Positions 48,392 through 59,929 of a DNA stretch of 64,000 nucleotides are shown here, in pieces. The stretch comes from Casuarina equisetifolia (Eukaryota; Streptophyta; Magnoliopsida; Fagales; Casuarinaceae), in NCBI GenBank assembly GCA_028551475.1, contig CM052354.1, positions 21,847,258 through 21,911,257 of the forward strand. The letters are read 5' to 3'. A model generated the notes under the pieces. It was not told the DNA's origin and searched no databases. It saw only the letters and a program-made list of their open reading frames with translations. Position 1 is the stretch's first letter. Every line of letters starts with the position of its first letter. The position numbers were made by a program, and so were the translations under genes.

Positions 48392-48739
48392 ATCGAATTG
48401 TTTGGGATTCCGAAGTGAAAGAAATCATCTTATCTACTAATAGTGGACAAGTTGGCATATTACCCAATCATGCGCCTATTGCCACAGCTGTAGATATAGG
48501 TATTTTGAGAATATGCCTTAATGACCAGTGGATAACGATGGCCCTGATGGGCGGTTTCGCTAGAATAGGCAATAATGAGATTACTATTTTAGTAAATGAT
48601 GCGGAGAAGGGAAGTGACATTGATCCACAAGAAGCTCAGCAAACTCTTGCAATAGCAGAAGAGAACTTGAGTAAAGCTGAAGGCAAGAGACAAACAATTG
48701 AGGCAAATCTAGCTCTTAGACGAGCTAGGACACGAGTAG
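48392..48739 (+). pseudogene. atpE: Nuclear insertion of chloroplast atpE (partial)
   Basis: Codes for an internal part of the chloroplast ATP synthase epsilon subunit, about residues 12 to 126 of the usual 133 or so: [49 protein letters not shown] and [12 protein letters not shown]. It lacks its start and its last few codons. The frame is open but a C-to-T type change gives a cysteine where plastid copies have arginine. It is a transferred fragment inside a retrotransposon and not a working subunit gene. Confidence 0.93.
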
Positions 48740-48841
48740 GGTCACCTCCGCATAGCTAGTTAACAGGCTGAGGTCTCGTTCGTTAACAGAATTAACCAGA
48801 CAAATCGCTCCACCAACTAAGAACGGCCATGCACCACCACC
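48739..48841 (-). rRNA. Fragment of nuclear 18S rRNA gene
   Basis: About 103 bases of the cytosolic 18S rRNA, minus strand, including GCATGGCCGTTCTTAGTTGG, GGAGCGATTTGTCTGG and the AACGAGACCTC segment of its 3' third. It is of nuclear, not organelle, type. Two changes look like C-to-T decay. It directly follows the atpE piece and is a relic. Confidence 0.9.
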
Positions 48842-49887
48842 TTAAGCATTGACTAGAATTAGTTAGCCATAAGGACATCTTGTAACATATAAAGTTTAAC
48901 TCGAGTTATAAAGTGCAAGATATGTTAAAGGTTCATTGGAACCATAAAGTGAATTCTCTGATGACTTTCTATTATCGAAGTAGAGAGAATTAGACCAACA
49001 ACAGTAATAACACATACAGATATTGTTGAAGTGTTATATAATTACCACATCACCATATTTATCCGTTTTAAAAGATTGAAAATTTTGTGGTCATGATTGG
49101 TGCTATATCACTTAATAGGTATAGTTACTAATGTAATTCAGAGTTTAAGATCTTATATGGTTAGATTCTAGTTAAGAACTATTTTTGGATCAATGTAAAG
49201 ATGTGCATAATTTCAGTTTAATATGATCCAAGTGGGAGAATGTTAGCTTAATTTTTATTAAGCTTACTTAAGTGGGCTATATTAAGTTGGTCCATGAGTT
49301 CTTGATAACTCTATTTTTATAGAGTTATTTTACCTATTTTTTAGGTAATAAATAATACAATGCTTATGAGAAAATATTTGAACTTCTCTTATTTATTTGA
49401 ATTTGTCTTGTTTTTGTAGCACAAGGAGATAAGGAGAAAATGGATGAACATGAAGAACCTGATGCTTATTGTATGGCAAAATTGTAATATCAAGATTAAG
49501 AGAGTCAAGATGGGCTTGGGCTTTGGATGATTGTTATTAGATTTTCTATTGTTGTTGGGTTTTCTAAATAAATAGAAAACCCAGTCATGTTAGGAATTCA
49601 AGTCTCAATTAATTTAGGAGTTCAAAACCCAATTGTTTTAGGTCTCTAAAACCCAATTCTACTAGGATAGGAGATAGGTCTAAACCTAAACCCTATTTAA
49701 GAGAAGAGAAGAGGCAAAAGAAGAAAGGAGGAGGAAATTGAGCACAATTCAAGAGTGAGGCCAAGAATTCAAGGTTTTCTTGAAGAGAAGACAAAAAGAG
49801 TGACAGACTTCTTGTTCTTGGATTCAAGATGCCTTCTTTATTTCTTATTACCATTCTTCCTCATTATTTCTTTATGTTTTAGTTTAT
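48840..49887. repeat. Right arm of the 1048-bp inverted repeat
   Basis: Inverted copy of 44694-45741: copia 3' non-coding DNA, polypurine tract, LTR edge, AGAAC site and half of the solo LTR. Because it contains the solo-LTR junction it was made after that insertion. Confidence 0.9.
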
Positions 49888-49932
49888 AGAAAATCTAATA
49901 ACAATAATGCTTAAGCTTAATTCCTCCTTTCT
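49888..49932. other. 45-base filler between inverted arm and 5' LTR
   Basis: Its start (TAGAAAATCTAATAACAAT, 49887-49905) equals 45033-45051 in the same orientation, and the following AATGCTTAAG resembles 45731-45740. It looks like more short copied filler. No tRNA primer-binding site is recognisable next to the LTR. Confidence 0.5.
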
Positions 49933-50257
49933 TGCAGTGTCGTAAACCCAATAATGCAACTTGGAATTCGAGCTTAGGCGAATATTCTTTATTCTCATAA
50001 GAATCACTGACTCAATGAGAGAACCTAGAGTTCCGTTTCTTTGTAAAAAGCAACCAAATAAAACCCTAAGAATAGTACGAATTTATATCATGAGCTAGAG
50101 GATAAGACCTAGCCTTACCTTATGTGCAACCCAATAAGCCCACTCATCACGGCCCTATTTGGTTAGCCATGACCCACATCAGCCAGTCAATATTTAGAAC
50201 TCATGGACCAACTTAATATAGCCCACTTAAGTAAGCTTAATAAAAATTAAGCTAACA
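49933..50257 (-). repeat. 5' LTR of copia element 1
   Basis: 325 bp, without the nested insertion seen in the other LTR. Confidence 0.85.
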
Positions 50258-51203
50258 TGAACGTGTAATACCCAAATTATATATATATATCTATTGCGCA
50301 ATAATAATAATATTTATCAAAAGATAAGGCAAGCATGTGTTATGATCATTATCTTGGAATTTTCATCAATTGAAGCTTGTAACATTTAATTTTTTGAAAG
50401 AGCAGCTTCCATAGTTACCAAATGAAACCAGGTTGTATTAATTAGTGAGTCATAATAGCCACTGATTTTTTTTTTATTTTTAAAAAGAGTTATCGAAACA
50501 AGTCAACATATCTCCAAGAGAATGATTATAAAGATACTTGTTTGTATAACTACACATAATCAAATCTAACCTTAGATCTGCATCCCATATTTAAAATACA
50601 TGAGATGTATTTTTTTTGAAATATGGGTACCTCATACTAAAATATGACTAGATTATTAAGAGAACCCTATTCTCCATGAGATAAACTGAATCCTAAATTA
50701 TTGAAAAACCCTCCATTTTTTTGAATCTCTTTTACTAATATCTCTTGTTAAGTCTACAAATTTTAAGTTTCTATTACCATAATAGCTTTCTTGTAAATTT
50801 TATTGTGTCTTGGAACTTAAAATGCATACCTCAATTTTTTAAGCAATTTGTTAGGAAAAGTTTAAAAAGTATCTTACATCATCTACATCTTATTTGAAAA
50901 AATCTTTAAAATAAAATAAATCATTAGTTAACAATTCAGTTTCTAAGGAAGACATAAATTTGAAATAGTATCAAATTTCAAGTTTAACTACAAGCACAAC
51001 TCATTTATGTTGACCGGATGGCATGCTAGGAATGAAGAGTATTCCATATTGTATAAAAATTTTTTAAAAAATAAATACATGTTACCTTCTTATAAGTCAA
51101 TTTAAAATGGAAAAATATGCTTCTTAACTTGCATCCAAGCCTAAATTCACATAGCAATAGCTAATAGCAACACTAATTGTGGGATGCCCATGATTTTGTA
51201 GAT
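50258..51203. other. AT-rich DNA with a second copy near the window end
   Basis: No gene recognised. About 50520-50960 is homologous to about 63490-63850 (shared CATACCATATTTAAA / CATCCCATATTTAAA-type blocks in the same order), so this region upstream of the P450 relic is duplicated. Confidence 0.55.
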
Positions 51204-51690
51204 CATGGAGAAATAACAAAGAGCAAGCCCTTGGGAGAGCTTCTTACATGGGAAGATCTAACCAAAAAGAAGTACAAGAGTAGGCATGGAAACACTAAGG
51301 ATTTTGCCTCCTGTCTTTGGTGACTTCAGGGAGACCAGAAAAGATGTTTTATCCAATACATAATTCCTAAAGGGTGGCAGGTAAGTATAACCTCTTTTGC
51401 TATCCCATTATATATCACTCCTCAAACAAGCATAAAGCTAAAAGTCTCTATTTAAGCGTACACATCATTTGGGCCAGATAGATGACCTATACGGACAATA
51501 GCATATTTCCAAAACTATCAATATTCAACCAAAGCATATTTGAAAACCAAGCATTGGTTCCACCATACTTTTTCATTGCATTCGGAGGAGGTCCTTGAAA
51601 CTGTCCAGGATATGGATTTGTTACAATTCATTATTTGATAACTCAATTCACATGGAAGCTATGGGCTGACGACAGCAAAGCCCATGTCGT
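51204..51690 (+). pseudogene. Cytochrome P450 relic (CYP716/CYP85-clan-like)
   Basis: C-terminal part of a P450. In order and across frames: LGELLTWEDL before the K-helix, METLRILPPVFGDFRE with the ExxR pair (51289-51300), and FGGGP-stop-NCPG (51581-51610), the haem-binding loop in which the arginine codon has become TGA. An HYLITQFTWKL-type C-terminal segment follows. A GTAAGT near 51381 suggests an intron is still recognisable. Frameshifts and the stop make it non-functional. The LTWEDL and PPVFG.FRE pattern is that of triterpenoid or hormone-oxidising P450s of the CYP85 clan (inference). Confidence 0.82.
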
Positions 51691-52246
51691 ACCAAGTTGA
51701 TGTCTTACAATCCAGGTTGTTCCAAGGAAACCGAGCTACCTCTATTGGATCTTCAACATTGCAATTGTCGGACTTATACCAAGGAAACTATCTCAGCTCT
51801 GGAGGATCTTTTGTACTATTATAGATTACTGTCAAACATAGCCTAATAAGCACGTTTGCGGAGTCAATGTTCATGGGTAGCATAAAAAACATTGTGATCA
51901 AATCTGAAGTTTTCACAGGATTAGATTGCAAATGATTTAAGAAACTATTACATGTTTATAGGGACTTATGGATGCCTTAGACTTGTAGGGGCCTAAGTCA
52001 AAGATGTTATTTAAAAAAATATATTGAGACTAACCTTTAAATTTAGGTTGAGACACATAAGAAATAATATTAAAGTTAGCTTCATGTCTCAATTTTGAAC
52101 CATTAAAGGGATTACCTCCAAAGAAGGCTACTTTAAATTAGGCTAAAGTGTAACTACCTAGAGTGTGAGCCATCATCATAAAGTAAATCGTTGAGACATT
52201 GGCTAGAGTCCAACTCAAGAATGATATTCAAATAAACATACTGTTC
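51691..52246. other. Intergenic, no gene seen
   Basis: AT-rich. Part near 52020-52090 resembles 55850-55910 (TAACCTTTAAATTTAGG...GAGACACA), hinting at an old repeat. Confidence 0.35.
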
Positions 52247-52251
52247 GGTGA

Positions 52252-53957
52252 AATTCTACATGCAAGTATACATGTTGAACAAGTAATATAATGATAAGTA
52301 TAAGTATCATCTCACGAAGACTGGTGTTTACTAAACTAATTAAGTACTAACGGTGAACAATTCCTAAAGTTTATCTAGCCAACCGAAATAATAGAACATT
52401 TAAGTAAACAACTTAATTTAACCTAAATTTGATTAACCAAAGATGTTAGAGCATCTGATTTCACCTAAACACTAAGTACAAATGTTGATCATCCATGCTT
52501 GCAAGATTAATTCTACCCATGTGATGACGGAATCTCCTAACTTATTTACTATCTTATGTCTAGGTATACCAAACCTACTTACCTCATTAATTCACTGTGA
52601 GTCTGCATATAAATTAAATGAACTAAGTAAATTAAGATTTATGAATAGTCCAATTTACACTTAAAGCCACACAAATCATATGGTATATGTCTATCCATAT
52701 TAATCTATGGTTGCATATTACATGAAGCAAATGCATGCTATCTCCTATAGGTCTCAAACATGCAAATCATATCATTTAAGTGGTAGCTAACCACCTAAAA
52801 GCATTAAATTCTGTAATATGCAACTTCACATTCATAAAATATCTCACAAAGCCTAAATAATCACATTCATACGTTATAATTAAGTTTCATCGTAACTCTA
52901 ACAAACTAAACTAAAAAAGCATATTTACATAAACAAGAACAGTGTAGGAAATTAAACAACACATTTTGTAAATTAAAAACATTAAGCTGTCACAAAAAAT
53001 GTCTTCAAATCACAAAAAGGTTGCACAAATCTGCACATCAGGGGGAGAAAATGAAGTTGTCTGGAAAACAAGAAGAAAACGAGCTGACATGCGCCATCAC
53101 GCGCTTTCGCATGCGCTGCCACGCGCCAGTGACACGTGCTGCTGTTCACTGCCACACGCCGCCGCCGTCCGCCGTCGGTCTTCACGGAAACTTCCAGAAA
53201 ATGCTGAAGAAGACATTTGGAGTGCCGATCTATCGAGAAATCCTTCAAATCTGCCTCAACACTGTGTAGATTGATTGAAAGATGATTGGGGGCTACTGGA
53301 GATGTGTCAAAATTGAAAAAACGGGACCTAGATGGCGTTCGCACGTTCCAAGGTCCCTTTCTAGCCGATTATGCTCACAAACTCCAAACAGAAGAGACCG
53401 ATTGGCGTTCACACGACCGGTCTCTCTCTTCTCCCTCTTTCTCGTTGAAAAACACACTTAAAATGGATTTTCTCTCTCCTGGGTCAGTTGGCTTTCGTAC
53501 GACCACCCCTTCTCGCGACCTCCTCTCTCTTTCGGTTTCTCTCCCTCTCTGTCTGGGCTTTCCCTTTGGTCTGTTCTGCCAGATAATGTTGATAAAAGCC
53601 TTCCATGCTTTGCGGGCTCTGCGAGATCTACGGGCTTTCTCACCCTTTAGGCCTAGTTCCTTTTGTCGCACGATCCAAGGCCCAATTCGGCCCTTTTATC
53701 CTTCACAAGCCCGCACAAGCTTGATAAAAGGCTTGATAAAAAGCCTCTTTTTAGCTCTCCTTTTAAGCTTTCTTCTCTTTTCTCATTTTCTTTTGGTTTT
53801 TGTGCTTCTTTTCTTCATTTTTTCTTCTATTTTGGGTTTACTGCATAAAACAACAAAATATACATAAATATAATAAAATACAAATATATTCTAATAAAAA
53901 CTATATTAAATATAACCTAAAATAATAATAATAACTCTATATAAAATATAGTTATCA
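52252..53957 (-). mobile_element. Solo LTR, hairpin-ended family, long form (copy 4)
   Basis: 1706 bp with TGATAA and CGAACA ends on the minus strand and a perfect CATAC target-site duplication (52247-52251 and 53958-53962). Compared with the 1.24-kb form it has a middle section of high GC at 53000-53850. Open stretches there are not genes. Same family as the copies at 44039 and 59930. Confidence 0.9.
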
Positions 53958-53962
53958 CATAC

Positions 53963-56008
53963 CAAGTCTTTTCTTCAGATCTAAGCTTTTTGGCAAAATA
54001 GTTAAAGCACATAACATATCTATTTGAATCTAAAAGTTCATAATAGGTTGCTAGATTGGAGTATTGGATTAAAATCCAATAAGGGTTTGGTTGGGTGTCT
54101 CTTACCCTATGATAATAAAAAGGAAAAACTCAACAATAAGTCTGGTTAGTGAAAGACTTCACCTTACATATATCTCTTATTAAGAGAGAAATTTCACCTT
54201 ATAATAATTGAAACAATTCAATTATATTTTTCAAGATTCAAAAAATGCTTATACGAGACTAATGTTTCCTCTAAATACAATTTCATTGACCTAGAGCTAT
54301 TATATCAAATTAATTACCTAATATAACTAACTAACCACCTAATCAAATCAGTTAAGCTACTTTACCAAAAAAAAGAAAAAAAAAACTAAAAAACCAATTG
54401 TAATCCAAATATAACATTGTTAGAAACAATGCCTTTGAATCACCCATTAACGGCCCTCAATATGTAAGGCCTGTATGGCTCATCAGAATGGCTCATTATA
54501 GAGCCTTGTCTTGCTGTTAAAATTTTTTTATTTAATGAAATTGTGATGATTCATCCGATTTATTAAACAAATAAATAAAAACAAAAGAGGTATTGTTTAT
54601 TTTTCTTAACTTTCAAAAAATTTAAAGGAAATCAAACGTTCTTTTTTCTATGACCAAATACCAAGAGATTAAGAAACAAGAAACCCTTTTATTTCTTTTC
54701 AAAAGATGAAAACTAAAACCAAAGATTTTTATTCTCTAACTCTGTTTTTACTTCTTAAATTCAAGATATAGGAGAGGGCAGAAAGCCCGAACTCCATCCA
54801 TCATTGTTATAACAATCAGAGAACAAGACAAAGCCATCATCAAATTACCAACTTCTTATCGATATGTTGTTGTCGATGGGAGGATTCTGACGAGATTTAC
54901 GGAGCCAGTCGGGCTTGAGTTAGCTTGAGGTGAGGGATGACGTTCGAGTTTGGCCTCATGTAGGGCTAACGTGGCAACGCAAGCTACGTTTCTCGAGTGG
55001 AGTAAGTTATGCTAAGATAGATTGTTGGCATTGACATGACATGTGGCTTAAATATGAATTTTGTATTTTTAATAGGAACTTTGCTCTTATTATTAAAAAA
55101 TTATTGTTCATGTTGAAAGGTTAAAAGTTTTGGAAGGCCTAATTTGTTTTGTAGGGCAATGTCGTTAACAAGCTAAGTCATTCCTCAATTTTAATAAATC
55201 TTACAAAGAAGCTGTAGCTAAATAATTCCATTTGGCTCATGATTATAAGACCACCACATCTTAATCTTAAGCCTATTGAAGATTACCATCATAAAGCAAA
55301 AGATCATAGGTCTTAATCAATCCCACATTGGGGATGTCATGAGAAAGGTGGATCAAAACATGATGAATCTTTATGCATTTGGCATTTAAGGTCTTTTGAA
55401 TCTATCACCAAACACATTACAATGAAGAAAACCTCTTCATCTAATCATCCAAGGATCATGTTTTTCTTAGCATGTCTTTATAGAGGAGAATAAGAAGGTT
55501 TTGTCTTTCTCCCAAGAATTCTAGGTAACATAAAAATGGAAAATTCAGCCTAGATAATAAGACAACCAAAAAATTGACAAAGCCTTGTATTTCTTCAAAC
55601 CATGCAGGCAAAGACAAAAAAAATGGCTACAAGAAAGAATCAAAAGGTATGGTCTAATATCCAAGATAAGCCTCTTTTTAAGTCAATGATGCTCATTAAT
55701 GGATAGACTTCAAATAGGTTTGTATTCACCAGTGACAACAACATAATTAGCAGCCAACATGCAATAGATTGCTATCGATTAGCAACCAACAACCTCACAT
55801 ACTATAGCAATTCAAGCATTAAAAATAAAACAAGTGCACTTCTAACATGCTTGAGGCTAGCCTTTAAATTTAGGTCCTTTGATAAAGTGGTTGAGACACA
55901 AAATAAATTTATTGTTATGTGATTGAAGAGTGTAATAGCCAATCAAGGCATACTAGCATGTTGAGGATTTCAATTCTTATATAGATGCATTACTCATCTA
56001 AATGCTTC
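53963..56008. other. Intergenic, no gene seen
   Basis: AT-rich DNA with decayed sequence. No domain, RNA gene or repeat boundary could be supported. Confidence 0.35.
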
Positions 56009-56657
56009 AGTTAAAATAATAGTTTCTATAATATATTGTAGAAAATATTATAAAAATAAAAATAAAAATATGAAGAACAAAATGAAGAACAATATGAAAA
56101 GAGTAATTTGTATTTCTTAGATGATTCTTGAGTACACTCCAACTACCTTTTTAATGTGGTTGGAAAAACAAACATAAATAATCTCTTAATGATGATGATC
56201 AATACAAAATTGATTATGAAAAACTGAAGACATGAATAACCCTAAGACCTTTTAGATTTTGAGTGAAAAATTTCATCAATATAGTTGATGATTCTTTTTA
56301 TTTTTCATTGAAATGAAAAGATCGTTTTCCTCTGATTAAACGCCTCTTATTTTACCTTTAACTGTTTTATATAACTATTAAATGAAAAAGACGAAGCTTT
56401 GTTCTCTTGTGGGTGTGAGGAAGAAGATGACGCGCATGAGTTACACTTGCATGTCTTTATGTTATCCAAGAGTTGCCTTGGTAGAATGGTGCATGTGGTA
56501 CACATGCTTGCTTTATCTTCAATAACCATTGCTTCTACTTCAGATATGGTCGACATATTGAATTTTAGTTTTTGTTGATTTTTAGTTTTTGATTCAAATG
56601 TAGTTGGAGAGATTTTTGGTCTAGTTGGTCGTTCTGTTTTTGTTTGTATTTCTAACA
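56009..56657 (-). repeat. 3' LTR of copia element 2
   Basis: It pairs with 62563-63207 over its length with small differences, including the count of ATGAAGAACAAA-type units. Confidence 0.85.
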
Positions 56658-56769
56658 TCCCCCTACAAGCTTACGTGTCGGTCCACACCATGAGCTTGTT
56701 TTGAAGTACTTGAAAACGGGTTAAAGATAGGCCCTTTGTAAATATATCAGCTATTTGATCCATAGAAGA

Positions 56770-57200
56770 AATAAAATGCATAGAGAGTTTCTATGTTTTG
56801 ATTCTTTCACGAATAAAATGAAAATCAACCTCAACATGTTTGGTTCTTGCATGGAAAACAGGATTAGTAGTTAGATAAAGTGCTAATAAATTATTACACC
56901 ATAGCGTGGGAGGACTAGATTGGTTTACATGAAGATCTTGTAATAAAGCTTCTATCTGCAACAATATCAGCAAGACATTTTAGCTCAGCTTTTGTAATGG
57001 AGCGAGTAATAGTCTTTTGTTTTCTAGAACTCCAACAAATTAAATTTGTTCTAAGAAAAGTACAAGATCCTCTAGTTGATTTGCAATCATCATGATCACT
57101 AGCCCATCCAGCATCAAAATATGCATGGAGATTATAATTTGATGATTTTGTTATTTGAATACCATATCTAGGGGTATTAACTAGAAATTGTAGAATATGT
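56770..57200 (-). pseudogene. Copia 2 RNase H remnant
   Basis: Segments with LWCNNLLALYLTTNPVFHART and KHVEVDFHFIRE are the usual C-terminal copia RNase H pattern. The catalytic Asp of CDN is changed to Asn. Confidence 0.8.
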
Positions 57201-57211
57201 TTGGCAAATGC

Positions 57212-58237
57212 CTAATGAGTAAGAGTAGGGGCATGCATGTATTGACATGTAGTGTTTACAACATAGGAAATATCAAGACATGTAACTGTTAAATATTGAA
57301 GAGATCCAACAATACTACGATAGTGTGTGGGATCTGAGTAGGGTTCACCATCATTTATATATGGTGGATGATTTGTCATGCATGGTGTAGACACCTTGTG
57401 GGCTTCATTCATTTTTGCTTGAAAAAGTATTTCATGAACAAATATTGGTTGATGAAGCAAAAGACTATTTGTAGAATATTTAGCTTCAATACCTAAAAAA
57501 TAATGTAAGTTACCTAAGTCTTTAATATCAAATTCAATCCTGAGTTGTTCAAGGATTTTTGACAACGGTGCGGTAGAACTTCCTGTAAAAATAATATCCT
57601 TAACATACTCAAGGAGAAATGCATTGTATGTTTTTATATGTAATAAGAATAATGAAGAGTTTGCTTGGAAAATTTTGAACCTAATATGTTGAAGAAATTT
57701 AGTAAGACGATGATTCCAAGCTCGTGGAGCTTGTTTTAGTCCATACAAGAATCATTTTAGTTAACAAACAAATTATGGTTTAGTGGAGTTAATGAACCCT
57801 TGTGGTTGAGTCATATATACTTTTTCATCTAGTATTCCATGTAAGAAGGCATTTTTGACATCAAGTTGTTTAATAGTCCATCCTCTAGTATATGCCAAAG
57901 CAATGATAATTCTTACTGTAACTAGCTTAGCAACAGGACTAAACGTATCATGATAATTAATACCAGGTTGTTGATGAAATCCTTTAGCAACCTGTCTTGC
58001 TTTATATCATTCTAGGGTGCCATAAGATTTTTACTTTACTTTATATACCCATTTACACCCTATAGGAATAATATTTAAGGGTAAAGGGACAAGTTCCCAA
58101 GTGTGATTTTTTAACAAGGCATTATATTCTTCAACCATAGCAGCACGCCAATTAGGATCTTTTGATGCTTTTGTATAGTTTTTAGGTTTAATAAAATGAT
58201 GTACAAAGGTTGTTAGAGCATATGTATGATCACACAA
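57212..58237 (-). pseudogene. Copia 2 reverse transcriptase remnant
   Basis: The parts MYGLKQAPRAWN, FDIKDLG.LHYFLGIE and STPC are clear, and 58031-58237 gives the N-terminal KDPNWRAAM..EYNAL..NHTWELV part. The catalytic YVDD box reads YVKD (57594-57608), so the polymerase would be dead apart from the frame breaks. Confidence 0.85.
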
Positions 58238-58416
58238 TAAAGTGCATTCGGATATTTTACCTCATTTTAATCGTGTAACCATGGAATGGTTCTTAGTGGA
58301 GGATTGCAGGAGCATGTCATGATCTGCTCTTGTTGTGTTGGTCTTTGTAGTATGTTCTAAAATAATTTCAATAGAAAGAGGTGGTACTATTGTATTGGTA
58401 ATAACATTTGGTATAT

Positions 58417-59250
58417 TTACATTTCAAAAGGAAATACATTTTCATCAAATATGACATATGCAACAATATAAATTGTTTTTGTTTGTAAACAAAGACAACG
58501 ATAGCCTTTATATCCTATAGGATAGCCCAAGAAAACACAAGGTTTAAAGCATATAGTAAGTTTATGTTGAGCATAAGGTCTTAAATAAGGAAATACTAAA
58601 CCCTCTAGAATCCGTAAATGGGATCTATTAGGTTGTTGATGAAACAATTTTTCCATGGAGTAATGTTGGCTATCACTGAGCTTGGAAGGCGATTAATAAT
58701 ATGTGTTGCACTTTTAGAGATAAATCCCAATATTGAAGTGGTATATGGGCATAATTCATCATTGATAATCCAAATTCAGTGATATGTCGATGTTTTCTTT
58801 TAGCAGTCCAATTTTGAAATGGCGCATATGGACTTGATATGCATTGATAAATACCTTTATTGGACAAAAGAGTTTTGAAGTCTTTAGAAGTAAATTCAGT
58901 AGCTCCATCACATTGAATAGTCTTGATGGTAGTTTGAAGTTGATTTTCAACGAATGTTTGAAATTTTTTAAAGATATAAATAAATTCATCTCTAGTTTTT
59001 ATGGAATAAAGCCATGTAAATTTAGAATAGTCATTAACAAAACCAATGTAATATCTATTCCCTTATGATGACGTAATTGGTGTTGGGCCCCATATATCAA
59101 AATGGCCTAAGTCCAAAGGAGCATTGGAAATATTATGGGTAGATAAATGCGATTGTTGTTGACTTTTACTAATGTTACAAGTTGTACAAGACGATGAAAG
59201 ATGTCTAGTACGCTAAATATTCAAAAGGTTCAACAATTTTATTACATTTG
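58417..59250 (-). pseudogene. Copia 2 integrase remnant
   Basis: The integrase core is recognisable: SNKGI..Q.SSPYAPFQNW.AKRKHRHI, followed by the KPCVFLGYPIGYKGYRC segment. Stops and frame changes interrupt it. Confidence 0.8.
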
Positions 59251-59581
59251 CATAATTAAGATGGCTTAATCTATAATGCCAGGCCATTACATTTATTATA
59301 GAAATATGAAAAGACTTTGGTGATTGCTGAAGAGTACTTAAGTTAATGCAATAAAGTCCATTTCAACTAGTCCTTGGAGTAGGATTCGTCCCATTGTCAG
59401 AGTCTGTACATGATAGAAATTGGGAAAAAAAACGAGAAAATGCAATTGTTATCTTTGGTAAACTTTGAAATAGATAACAAATGTTTTGTTATATTAGGCA
59501 TAATAAGTACATAAGAAACATTGATATGAGTAGGGGTTAATAAAGTACCTTTGTGGGTTATTGGAAGTGCCATTCCATCCC

Positions 59582-59924
59582 TTATAGTAGTAACTTGATT
59601 CCCATCATAATTGAGTAGTTACGTAATATCATAAGCATTTGGCGAGATATGATGTGTAGCGCCATAATTAAAGAACCAGTTAGTTTTAGGAGAAGCTTGA
59701 TGTGGTTGTTATGGAACCTTCTTAACAATATTTGCTTGAATATTCTAGGGGCTTTGAAAGTTATTGTTAGGCCCAAAATTAGAAGGAACATACCTATAAT
59801 GACATTGGCGTGCAAGATGTCCTGGTTTGAGACAGATTTGACAAAAAATATTGCATCAAGGTTTACTGTTATAACGAGGAACAAAGGTATGTCCTGGATT
59901 GGAGATATTAATTGATCGTTGATA
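59582..59924 (-). pseudogene. Copia 2 gag C-terminus remnant
   Basis: Minus-strand sequence with a CQICLKPGHLARQC-type zinc knuckle near 59800-59850. It is separated from the rest of gag by the solo LTR at 59930-61758. Confidence 0.65.
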
Positions 59925-59929
59925 ACTCT

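Larger units (their letters stand above)
43771..50257 (-). mobile_element. Rearranged Ty1/copia element 1 (minus strand)
   Basis: The 3' LTR lies on the left (43771-45340, split by a solo LTR) and the 5' LTR on the right (49933-50257). Subtracting the nested 1245 bases gives 325 bp for each LTR. LTRs run TGTTAGC...GCA. A polypurine tract, AAGTGGGAGAA on the minus strand, sits at 45341-45351. RNase H, reverse transcriptase and integrase are recognisable, but gag, protease and the first part of integrase are missing, replaced by the patchwork at 48238-49932. Flanks ATTCT (43766-43770) and TGAAC (50258-50262) do not match, so no target-site duplication is seen. Confidence 0.85.

Noticed and set aside
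48392..48739. A functional atpE gene
   Set aside because: The fragment lacks its own start and end, sits in a rearranged retrotransposon and is joined to antisense 18S DNA.
48739..48841. A real rRNA gene
   Set aside because: Only about 100 bases of an 18S of about 1.8 kb, with substitutions and foreign flanks.
43771..50257. Target-site duplication for copia element 1
   Set aside because: The flanking pentamers ATTCT and TGAAC do not match, so none is claimed.
53286..53867. 193-codon open frame
   Set aside because: It lies in the GC-rich middle of a solo LTR, has low-complexity content (Ser/Leu/Phe runs) and no recognisable domain.
56347..56658. 103-codon minus-strand frame
   Set aside because: It is inside the copia 2 LTR, with no homology to a known protein.
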